DNA from: Nitrosomonadales bacterium
GTDB taxonomy: Bacteria; Pseudomonadota; Gammaproteobacteria; Burkholderiales; Gallionellaceae
NCBI GenBank assembly: GCA_016214695.1
Contig: JACRNY010000006.1
Coordinates: 1-64,000 of the forward strand
Length of the DNA stretch: 64,000 nt
Direction of reading: 5' to 3'
Both the position numbers and the translations under genes were made by a program. Positions 40,701-48,831 of this stretch are shown here, in pieces. The notes under the pieces are model-generated. The model was given only the letters and a program-made list of their open reading frames with translations. It was not told the DNA's origin and searched no databases. Position 1 is the stretch's first letter. Each line of letters opens with the position of its first letter.

Positions 40701-41683
40701 GCAGGATGCGCAACGCAGGCGCGTGCATGTTGATGGCGCTGCTGTGCCTGCCCGGCATCGCATTTGCCTCCGCAGCCGACGACAAGCTGCGCGCCTGTCT
40801 GGAGATGCAGGACAAAGCGCCAGCCGAGCAGACGCTCGAATGCTACAACCGCGCAGCACAAGCACAGCTGGCAGCCAGGGCATACCGCCAGACCCTGGCC
40901 GAACAGTGGGCGCCCGCGCAGGACGGCCTGCGCAGCTACAAGCAGATCTACTTCCTCGCCTACTCGCACTCCTCCGACCCCAACGACGCGCCCACCAGCC
41001 CCAACCCCAACAACCAGGTGCCCTACAGCTACACGCAGGACAACAAGGAGATGAAGTTCCAGATCAGCGTGAAAGGCCACATGTTCGGCGAGGACAGGAC
41101 CACCCTGTGGTTCGGCTACACGCAACTGTCGTTCTGGCAGTTCTACGACTGGGGCCACTCCCAGCCCTTCCGCGAGAACAACTTCGAACCCGAACTCATC
41201 CTCTCCCACCGCCCCAAGGATTGGACGCTGGGTTCCGGACTCAGCACCGGCTTCGTCAACCTCGGCTTCGTGCACCAATCCAACGGCCAGTCACTGCCGC
41301 GCTCGCGCGGCTGGAACCGCGCCTACCTGCAGGCCGGGCTGGAACAGGACCTCGGCGAACAGCGCACCCTCGTCCTGCTGCCGCGCCTGTGGAAACGCCT
41401 GGGCGGCGGCAGCAGCGATGACGACAACCCCGACATCGAACACTTCCTCGGCCATGGCGACCTCGAACTCCGCTACCACCACAAGGACATGGGCGTGCTG
41501 TCGGCGCTGCTGCGCATCCACTCCGTGCAACTGGACCTCGCCCTGCCCTCGACGCTGGTGACTTCACTGCTGCACAGCACCAACCTGCACCTGCAGTATT
41601 TCAACGGCTACGGCGAAAGCCTCATCGACTACAATCACAAACACCACACACTCGGCATCGGCATCTCGATGCCATTCGAATGA
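40697..41683 (+). CDS. pldA: Outer-membrane phospholipase A
   Basis: 328 residues from ATG 40697 (ATG 40706 is also possible) with a signal peptide ending near AFAS-A. The PldA active site is visible in FVHQSNGQSLPRSRGWNR (His193 and Ser195), and the barrel strands end in GIGISMPFE with a terminal aromatic. PldA hydrolyses phospholipids that reach the outer leaflet and helps maintain outer-membrane asymmetry. Cys in the N-terminal region (LRACLEM, LECYN) could be partners for the upstream thiol protein; that is inference. Confidence 0.93.
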   Translation: MSRMRNAGACMLMALLCLPGIAFASAADDKLRACLEMQDKAPAEQTLECYNRAAQAQLAARAYRQTLAEQWAPAQDGLRSYKQIYFLAYSHSSDPNDAPTSPNPNNQVPYSYTQDNKEMKFQISVKGHMFGEDRTTLWFGYTQLSFWQFYDWGHSQPFRENNFEPELILSHRPKDWTLGSGLSTGFVNLGFVHQSNGQSLPRSRGWNRAYLQAGLEQDLGEQRTLVLLPRLWKRLGGGSSDDDNPDIEHFLGHGDLELRYHHKDMGVLSALLRIHSVQLDLALPSTLVTSLLHSTNLHLQYFNGYGESLIDYNHKHHTLGIGISMPFE

Positions 41684-41708
41684 ACATGAAAACGCCACTT
41701 CATTCGTC

Positions 41709-41728
41709 ATCCCCGCGAAAGCGGGGAT
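41709..41728. repeat. Dispersed palindrome ATCCCCGC-GAAA-GCGGGGAT after pldA
   Basis: A perfect 8-bp stem with a GAAA loop, embedded in the common proteobacterial repeat context GTCATCCCCGCGAAAGCGGG. It lies 26 bp after the pldA stop and may protect or terminate the transcript. Confidence 0.8.
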
Positions 41729-41801
41729 CCAGTGTCTGGACATGCGCCACACGCAACAGTAGCCCGCCCTGACACCGAGGCGAGTACCAAGGAAAAACAG
41801 C

Positions 41802-42065
41802 ATGGAAATGAAGAAGATCAACTCCGGCAAACTGCGCGCCATCGGCTACGACGCGCGGGCGCGCCTGCTGCAGGTGCAGCTCGACAACGGCGACATGCTG
41901 CAATACAGCGGCGTCGGCGACGACCTGTGGCGCAGGCTCAGCGGCTCCGGGGCAGCGTGGAGTTTCTTTCGCGACAACATCGAAGAGGAATTCACGGTGA
42001 AGAAAGTTTCGGGGAGTGCGCCGGAGGGGAAGAATCCGCTGGATGAGTTGTTCAACAAGAAGTGA
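41802..42065 (+). CDS. KTSC domain protein
   Basis: 87 residues, all KTSC domain: INSGKLRAIGYDARARLLQV, MLQYSGVGDDLWRRL and SFFRDNIEEEF match the short beta-rich domain found alone or fused to lysyl-tRNA synthetase-like and phage proteins. The function is unknown. A ribosome-binding site (AAGGAAAA) precedes the ATG. Confidence 0.88.
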   Translation: MEMKKINSGKLRAIGYDARARLLQVQLDNGDMLQYSGVGDDLWRRLSGSGAAWSFFRDNIEEEFTVKKVSGSAPEGKNPLDELFNKK

Positions 42066-42186
42066 TGGATGCCGCCCCACTACAATTGAGCAACAGAAAA
42101 TCTGTCGCAGGAGATGAGTTTTGTTGCTTATTCATGGCAGGCACATTCAAAGAAACTCGCCGAGTTCAAATTAATTAGGGGAGATT

Positions 42187-45100
42187 GTGCACACTACTCG
42201 CATACTGATTGTTACGCTCATATTGACAAGCGCTGGCGCTGGCGGATATTTCCTTTACCAGAAGCACGAAGAAGAACAGGATGCACAAGAAATAGCCGCG
42301 TATAAGGCGCAGGTCGCGTCTCAACAGGCGTTGCTCGTGGCGCGGCTTCGCGCTGCCACAATAGCAGATGCTGCTCGCCAGCCAACTGACAAGGCATTGG
42401 GTCGGGCGATTCCTGCGGCCTATCCCCGCTCTGTATCGGATTGGAAATCGAAAGAAAAGAGCGTTTACCAAAAACTGCTGGCGGCAGGACAATTTGATGT
42501 CCTCATCGTCCCGTTCCAGATCAAGGAATACGCGTTAGACCGCGCCACCCGCTCCCTGATGACTGCGCAGCTTGCCCAGGCGATAGCAGCAGGACAAAAG
42601 CGCACCCCGAACCCATACCTGGTCGCACGTGCCTTGGGCGAGGGAAACCGCGAACTTGACCGGAAAGAGGTATACGCTTTTGCCGACAAGATCGGCGTGA
42701 AAAAGATCATCTGGGGATACGCCGGTCATGATCGTCACTACCAGATGACAGTCTCCATCCAATTAGAAGAGCGCAATGCGAATGGCTTGTTCGGTACGCA
42801 GCCAATAACGAATAAAAAAGAATTCGATCATATCCCCTTCACGGATGAAAAACCTCCGATCGAAGCATATCAGGCGATACTGCCGGAGATATTGACTGCT
42901 ATCGGAATCGACAACTCGGTGCTGGCACCGGCCAAGCTGGACAGCAAGGTGACCGCCAAAACCATGCCGGCCACCCCCTTGGAGATGGTTTCAAGCAATC
43001 GGGAACTGGCGCGCGATGCCCTGCTCTTCCAGTTGCTAGCGTCGCTCACTCCGCGTGCCACTGAACGTACCCGAGAGCAGTTCGCCGAAAAATCGCTGTT
43101 GGCGGTATACGGCATGACACCAGATTCTGAGGATTATCGAGTCCTGAAGGCCAGGGCCTTCATGTTACTTGGTTTGCGGCCAGCCGCTCTTCAGTTACTA
43201 ACCGATCCAAGGACACCCACAGAGAACGAACTGGTTGCCGCACTGAATGGCAACCAACCTGATGTCGAGCGCTTCAGTTCCCAGATCAAGCTCCAGCCAG
43301 AGCGGACCATAGCGAAACTCGACGCCAACCATCTTGGTCAAGTATATGCAAACATCGACAACGGTAAATCACTTGCAAACGCGGCCTTGCTGAAATTACC
43401 AGGGCAAATCTGGCCGTTCCTGGCAGCACGAGCATTTGCAGATGGCGATGACTGGGCCCAGTTTGAAAACGTTTACCTCAAACAACTCCTTGACCATGAA
43501 TTCCCGATCAAGGATTACACGCTGGAGGGAATAGTCCGCGGCGGCATCTCGCTTGGGGATGAAGAAAAATTACAGACCATGCTGGATCTTTCCGTAATCA
43601 CTCACATTCGCAAGCTGATCGATTCAGACACAGCCAAATGGTGCTGCCAGCCGGCGTCAGCTCGCCTATCGAATCTGGATTATCTGGATCTTATCGAGGC
43701 GATCGGAAATGACAACCTGATGCGGCAGGCACACCTTCTGACAAAACTCCAGGGCATCCCGGAACGAGCTCTTAGCTTCCTCAAGCGGATCGAAGGCACG
43801 TACAAAGGCCATCCAGCGTTCACCCTGGCCCTCGCGCAGGCGCAGATTGGAAGTGCCGATGCAGCAGATGGTGCTGAAAAAGATGGTTTTCTGAAGTCTG
43901 CTTACGCGAACCTGTTTAACGTGATGTACTGGGAACAAGGGCAGTCGGTTTTGTCAGCGGCTGCTTTCGATGAATTGGACAATACCGGCCGACAGGATTA
44001 CGGTTATTTTGATAATTTCTTTGCGTCAGACTACCCGTTCCGCCCCTATTACCCCAATTGGGAGAGTGGTGGCCGGCCAGAATATTGGATCCCCAATGCG
44101 GAAGCAGCATTGCGCAACTCGACTTCAGACCTCAAGGCGCTCAGAGATCTTGATTGGAGTTTCAAGCAAGCGCAGCAGAACGACAAGCGAGATGCCCTGT
44201 TCAAATCGATCGAAGGTCGTTTTGCGGGAAATTCGGAGCTATATCACCTGCGGGCCCAGAACAGTCTCGATAGCGGTGATATCGAATCGGCACAAAAATA
44301 CTACCGCCAAAGCATCAAGGCCCAACCTATAGTCTGGCAACCATATATGGAGTTGGGCAACCTCCTTATTGAACAAGGGCAGTTACAGGCCGCGTACCGG
44401 CATTTCATGACCTACCCAGGATTCAAGAATGGATCAACCGTAAATCCTGTCGCCATTTCAAACTATGCATACGAAGCTGGCTCCAAGTTCTATTGGCTTG
44501 GAGAGTTCTCCCTGGCAACACCGCTGTACCAACTAGCTTCAAGGCTGGAGACAGGATCGAATGCTGATATCTCGAGCCGGCTGAGGCTGAAGCTGTTGAA
44601 TGGCGACCATCGCGGAGCCTTGATGGATTCGCTGGAACGAGCAAAACGCTATAACAATTCTTATGCATACCGTGACTATCTCGGGATGCTCCACGCGATG
44701 GGTGCATCCAAGGACGCGTGGGCAGCTTTCAATGTCCTGTCAGGCCAGATAGACGCACCACATATTTGGGAAACAGTTCTTGTCGGCCACCGCATAGAAG
44801 GCAAACCAGAAACGGAAATCGCGACATGGGTGCATGATGAGGTTGCACAGAATATTGGCAAAGCTGACAACCACGCCGCCAATTACCTTTTGCGCGCCGG
44901 AGTGATGGATCGCGTCCCCAGCAAAGAACTTTCAGAAGCAGTCTCAGCCCTCGCGACTCCTGTATGGAAGGTCAACTTTGGCAGCGGGTTTGTTGTTCGA
45001 CCATCTGCAAACGGAAACCTTAAATTAGTACTAGGCCCAAAATCGTCTGAGGGAAGTACTCTTCCCATCGGCGCTTTCGATATATCCGAAAAATCCAGGG

Positions 45101-45768
45101 TAAAAGCTGACATTAGCTATTTTACTGAAGCTTATCGTGCGATCCGAACGGGAGAATTCAGAAATGGGCGTACATTACTCCAGGAAGCATCAACACTTTA
45201 CGACCTGAGCATGGAGAGGTTTGGATATATCCTTCCCTACTATGCCTTCGCATCCGCGAAGGCTGGGGATATCACCGCTGTCGAAACATATCTCGCCGGA
45301 TTCAGTCCCGAACATCGGGGCTTCGATTTCCTGCTCGCCAAGGCCATCCTCTTGGGAATCTCTGGCAAGACAGACGAATCCATACATACTCTTAAGCGCG
45401 CACTGTACAAACGGCCATTCACCGAAGAGCGTCCGCTTCCGACGGAATATGAGTATGCAGAGATCTGCATGTGGCTATACGAAACCACAGGGAATCGAAA
45501 GTACAAGGAGATCACGCTGGACTGGGCGAAAAAAAACCAGAAATTCCAGCCTTGGTTCTCCTGGGCTTACGCGATGGAAGCTGTCCTTTCGGAGAACAAG
45601 CCTGACCGGAGGCAAGCAATCGCCATGACCCTCTACCTTGATCCCCATTCTGAGTTGCTGAACAAGATTCCCAAAAGAGAGCGCAAGGAAGCTGAAAAGG
45701 CTTTCGGGAAAAAGAATCCATTTCTGATTCAGTCACAAGCCTCAGAGCAGCCGCAGCAGCCGATATAG
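42187..45768 (+). CDS. Large membrane-anchored protein with TolB/CsgG-like N-domain and TPR-like repeats, low G+C
   Basis: 1193 residues; not recognised as a named family. The start is GTG 42187 with GGGGAGA upstream. A membrane anchor (residues 5-23) is followed by a domain (about 95-220) with VLIVPFQIKEYALD, a run of LAQAIAAGQ helices and ADKIGVKKIIWGYAGHDRHY. Its pattern resembles the N-domain of TolB, FlgO or CsgG-like proteins. The rest is helical TPR-like repeats (for example LRAQNSLDSGDIESAQKYYR and WQPYMELGNLLIEQGQLQAA). Base composition is clearly lower in G+C than all neighbours, suggesting acquisition. Confidence 0.75.
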   Translation: MHTTRILIVTLILTSAGAGGYFLYQKHEEEQDAQEIAAYKAQVASQQALLVARLRAATIADAARQPTDKALGRAIPAAYPRSVSDWKSKEKSVYQKLLAAGQFDVLIVPFQIKEYALDRATRSLMTAQLAQAIAAGQKRTPNPYLVARALGEGNRELDRKEVYAFADKIGVKKIIWGYAGHDRHYQMTVSIQLEERNANGLFGTQPITNKKEFDHIPFTDEKPPIEAYQAILPEILTAIGIDNSVLAPAKLDSKVTAKTMPATPLEMVSSNRELARDALLFQLLASLTPRATERTREQFAEKSLLAVYGMTPDSEDYRVLKARAFMLLGLRPAALQLLTDPRTPTENELVAALNGNQPDVERFSSQIKLQPERTIAKLDANHLGQVYANIDNGKSLANAALLKLPGQIWPFLAARAFADGDDWAQFENVYLKQLLDHEFPIKDYTLEGIVRGGISLGDEEKLQTMLDLSVITHIRKLIDSDTAKWCCQPASARLSNLDYLDLIEAIGNDNLMRQAHLLTKLQGIPERALSFLKRIEGTYKGHPAFTLALAQAQIGSADAADGAEKDGFLKSAYANLFNVMYWEQGQSVLSAAAFDELDNTGRQDYGYFDNFFASDYPFRPYYPNWESGGRPEYWIPNAEAALRNSTSDLKALRDLDWSFKQAQQNDKRDALFKSIEGRFAGNSELYHLRAQNSLDSGDIESAQKYYRQSIKAQPIVWQPYMELGNLLIEQGQLQAAYRHFMTYPGFKNGSTVNPVAISNYAYEAGSKFYWLGEFSLATPLYQLASRLETGSNADISSRLRLKLLNGDHRGALMDSLERAKRYNNSYAYRDYLGMLHAMGASKDAWAAFNVLSGQIDAPHIWETVLVGHRIEGKPETEIATWVHDEVAQNIGKADNHAANYLLRAGVMDRVPSKELSEAVSALATPVWKVNFGSGFVVRPSANGNLKLVLGPKSSEGSTLPIGAFDISEKSRVKADISYFTEAYRAIRTGEFRNGRTLLQEASTLYDLSMERFGYILPYYAFASAKAGDITAVETYLAGFSPEHRGFDFLLAKAILLGISGKTDESIHTLKRALYKRPFTEERPLPTEYEYAEICMWLYETTGNRKYKEITLDWAKKNQKFQPWFSWAYAMEAVLSENKPDRRQAIAMTLYLDPHSELLNKIPKRERKEAEKAFGKKNPFLIQSQASEQPQQPI

Positions 45769-45806
45769 GTTTCCCTATTGAAGGTAACAATGGATAGCGA
45801 AATACC

Positions 45807-46382
45807 ATGACCGACTACAACATTTGCGTTGACATGTCCACGGTAGAGGTACTACACCTCGGCAAACCCGTGACGATACAGCGCGAGCAGGACCCGACAG
45901 CCACCATTCGCGCCGACTACGCCGCCACCGCGCGCAAATGCCCCCCCTACTGCATCCAGCCGATGCAACTGGCGCCGGGTGTGGAGACCTTCGCTGAGCT
46001 GGAGGTGCTGGACTATCTGAAGCGCATACGCGCAGGTGATGAAAGTCTGATGGTGGTCGATTCGCGCACCCCGGACTGGTATGCGAAGGGCACCATCCCC
46101 GGTGCGGTGAACATCCCCTACGCACAGAACATGGCCGGGCAGGCCACCGACCTGCCCGGTGTGAAGCGGACGCTGAGCGAGCTGTTCGGTGCGCAGGAAA
46201 ACGGCGGGACTTATGATTTCAGCAATGCCCACGCGCTCGCCATCTTCTGCAACGGACCCTGGTGCGGGCAGACGCCCAACTACATGCGCACATTGCTGGC
46301 GCTGGGCTATCCCGCCGACAAGCTCAAGTGGTATCGCGGCGGCATGCAGGACTGGTGTTCGCTGGGGTTGACCGTCATCTGA
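45807..46382 (+). CDS. Rhodanese-like sulfurtransferase domain protein
   Basis: 191 residues. A single rhodanese domain occupies the C-terminal two-thirds: LMVVDSRTPDWYAKGTIPGA and the active-site loop FCNGPWCGQTPNY with its catalytic Cys, then WYRGGMQDW. The N-terminal 55 residues include CPPYC, an unusual Cys pair outside the domain. No signal peptide is seen. The gene is 38 bp after the low-G+C gene, but its composition matches the host genome. Confidence 0.88.
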   Translation: MTDYNICVDMSTVEVLHLGKPVTIQREQDPTATIRADYAATARKCPPYCIQPMQLAPGVETFAELEVLDYLKRIRAGDESLMVVDSRTPDWYAKGTIPGAVNIPYAQNMAGQATDLPGVKRTLSELFGAQENGGTYDFSNAHALAIFCNGPWCGQTPNYMRTLLALGYPADKLKWYRGGMQDWCSLGLTVI

Positions 46383-46422
46383 TCGCACAATCCCCCGGTC
46401 GTTTCGAACGGAGCAACAAACA

Positions 46423-47079
46423 TCACTTCAAGGTCAGCAGGAAGATGTTCTCCTGCAAGCGGGTCATGCCGCGTTGCTGGAAGCGCGGGTTTTGCGCCAG
46501 TGCATCCTCTTCGGCCAGCAGGCGGATATCGGCGTATTTGCCGTAGAGCGCCTCGACCTCGCTCACCGATACGGCGAACGGCGGCCCCTGCATCTCGGCT
46601 TGCGGATAATCGAAAGTGACCAGCAGTATCTGCGTACCCGCAGGCAGGATGTCGGCCAGGTGGTGCGCATAGCGTTCGCGCATCTCGGGCGGCAAGGCCA
46701 CCAGCGAGGCGCGGTCGTACACCGCGGTCACCTTCGCCATGTCTTGTTTGCTCAGGTCGAAGAAATCGCCGCACAGGATGCGGATGCCGTCCGCTGCGCA
46801 GCATTCGAATTTGCCGGTGTGGGTATGCGCCGGCGACTGGCCGTTCTCCCGGAAGAAATCCTGCACGGCAATGGGGCTCAGCTCCACCCCCAGCACCGCA
46901 TATCCCCGCCCGCGCAGCCACACCATGTCGAGACTCTTGCCGCACAGGGGCACGAACACCTCGCCGCCCTGCGCCGCATTGAGCTCCGGCCAGTGACGCA
47001 ACAGATAGGGATTGATCTCCCCCTGGTGGAAGCCGATCTCCGCGCGCTCCCAGCGCTCCAGCCAGAATTCTTTTTTCAT
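46423..47079 (-). CDS. tpm: Thiopurine S-methyltransferase family protein
   Basis: 218 residues from ATG 47079. SAM-dependent methyltransferase with the TPMT pattern: FWLERWERAEIGFHQGEINP, VPLCGKSLDMVWL, VLGVELSPIAVQDFF and VYDRASLVALPPEMR. In bacteria TPMT-like enzymes methylate Se/Te oxyanions or thiopurines. The gene is convergent with the rhodanese gene. Confidence 0.94.
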   Translation of the reverse strand: MKKEFWLERWERAEIGFHQGEINPYLLRHWPELNAAQGGEVFVPLCGKSLDMVWLRGRGYAVLGVELSPIAVQDFFRENGQSPAHTHTGKFECCAADGIRILCGDFFDLSKQDMAKVTAVYDRASLVALPPEMRERYAHHLADILPAGTQILLVTFDYPQAEMQGPPFAVSVSEVEALYGKYADIRLLAEEDALAQNPRFQQRGMTRLQENIFLLTLK

Positions 47080-47131
47080 GGACACCTCAAGGATAGAAGT
47101 TCATCCGTGCATGATGCGGAAACGTCCCGCA

Positions 47132-48754
47132 TCACTCCACGGTGGTTGCGCTCTCCACGCGGTTGCGGCCGTTGCTCTTGGCCTGGTACATGGCATCGTC
47201 CGCGCGTCCCAGCAGCACATCCAGCGGCTCCCAGCTCTTGGCCATCTGGGTGACGCCGAAGCTGGCGGTGACCTTGCCTGCAGGCAGTCCGCCGATCGAT
47301 TCCCGTTCCATATGCTGGCGCAGTTCTTCGCAGATCTTCACTGCTTCGTCGATGCCGGTATCGGGCAGCACCAGCAGGAACTCCTCGCCGCCGAAGCGGA
47401 AGGCCAGGTCGGATGCGCGCAGCCTGCCCTTCACCATACGGGCGGTATCGAACAGCACGCGGTCGCCCAGCAGGTGTCCGTACACATCGTTGATGTCCTT
47501 GAAGTGGTCGAGGTCCATGATGACGACGCTGAACATGCGGTCATGGCGCGCGGCGATGGCATATTCCTTGTGCAGGAACTCGTCCAGGTAATGGCGATTG
47601 TAGAGACCGGTCAGTTCGTCGTGCGCCGCCATCTCGCGCAGCTCGGCGGTCTGGTTCGAGATCATCTTCTCCAGGCTGAAGGTGGCCCTGCGCAGGGCCA
47701 TGAACAGCAGTATCTCGATGATGACGAAGGCCGCCACGGCATAGGCGATGTTGAAGGCCAGGTCGCGCTGCAGATGGTGTATGTCCTGCTCCACGTCCAT
47801 CCAGGCCAGCACCGTGCCGACCGGCGCCCTGCCGGCATCGCGCCCGCCCAGATAGTCGCGCAAGGGGAAGGCGGTGAAGGCCATGTGGCGTTCGCCCACC
47901 TTGAGCCAGATGGTGCCGGAGTCTTTGACCAGCTCGCCGATCTGCGCGATCGCCAGCAGTTCGCGCACCTCGGGATGCAGGGTGGCCTCGACGATGTTGC
48001 CGTCGATGGCCGGGTTCTCGCGCTTCAGCGCCGCCAGCCGTTCCGGGAAATAGGTCTCGCCCAGGTGCGACATCGACAGCAGCACGGCGAACTTCGCCTG
48101 GCTGGGCTGCTCCAGCAGTTCGAGCAGGGTGCGGAACGAGGTGCCGGCTTCGAGCACGCCGATGAAATTGGCGGCCGATTTGTTATCGCTGCTGCGGAAC
48201 ACCGGCGTCACGCCGCGGATGCCGCAGATGATGCGGCCGCATTCGAAGCCTTCCTTGGGGCTTTGTTCTTTCAGGGCATCGAAGATGGTGTGGCGCACGC
48301 CTTCCAGATCATCGCCGAAACGGTCGGTGGCATGCACGCGCAGGAAGGAGGTCGCATTGGGACCGAACTGGAAGTGGAGCTGGCGCGTGTCGTAGTGATC
48401 GCGCAAGGTCTGCCAGGGAGCGCGGATCAGCTGCAGCAGGTTGTCGCGCGCCTGCGCGGCGCGGGCGCCGCCGGCACCGCCGCCTTCCGCTTCGGCAGCC
48501 TTGCGGCCGCGCAGGAAGGCCTGCTGCACCTCGGGCATCGAGGCGATGAAGGTGGCGGTCTGCTGCATGCGCAGGGCGGTATTGCCCAGTTCGACGGCGA
48601 ACAGGTCGTGCACGTATTGGGAGCGCTGTTCCAGATGGTTCTGGAAGCGCGTCTGCTCCGCGCGGTAGTTGATCCACACGAACAGCGCATCGCTGATCGC
48701 AAGGAACAGACTCAGCCAGAGGAACACCCTGGTGCGTACCGATAGATTCTTCAC
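47132..48754 (-). CDS. Diguanylate cyclase with periplasmic double-Cache-like sensor
   Basis: 540 residues. Two membrane helices (about 10-28 and 345-365) flank a large periplasmic domain (about 30-340) that looks like a dCache sensor (LHFQFGPNATSFLRVHATDR, GVLEAGTSF). The C-terminal GGDEF domain (about 385-540) has an intact FRFGGEEFLLVL and the inhibitory RxxD motif (RASD) five residues upstream. It should be an active, product-inhibited c-di-GMP synthase. It lies 77 bp downstream of purL on the same strand. Confidence 0.93.
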   Translation of the reverse strand: MKNLSVRTRVFLWLSLFLAISDALFVWINYRAEQTRFQNHLEQRSQYVHDLFAVELGNTALRMQQTATFIASMPEVQQAFLRGRKAAEAEGGGAGGARAAQARDNLLQLIRAPWQTLRDHYDTRQLHFQFGPNATSFLRVHATDRFGDDLEGVRHTIFDALKEQSPKEGFECGRIICGIRGVTPVFRSSDNKSAANFIGVLEAGTSFRTLLELLEQPSQAKFAVLLSMSHLGETYFPERLAALKRENPAIDGNIVEATLHPEVRELLAIAQIGELVKDSGTIWLKVGERHMAFTAFPLRDYLGGRDAGRAPVGTVLAWMDVEQDIHHLQRDLAFNIAYAVAAFVIIEILLFMALRRATFSLEKMISNQTAELREMAAHDELTGLYNRHYLDEFLHKEYAIAARHDRMFSVVIMDLDHFKDINDVYGHLLGDRVLFDTARMVKGRLRASDLAFRFGGEEFLLVLPDTGIDEAVKICEELRQHMERESIGGLPAGKVTASFGVTQMAKSWEPLDVLLGRADDAMYQAKSNGRNRVESATTVE

Positions 48755-48831
48755 GACTCACTCCACCTGATGACGCTCAACGAGGCGATGACCGCCTTCT
48801 TTTTTTCCATCTTACTCCAGGCCAGGCAGAC

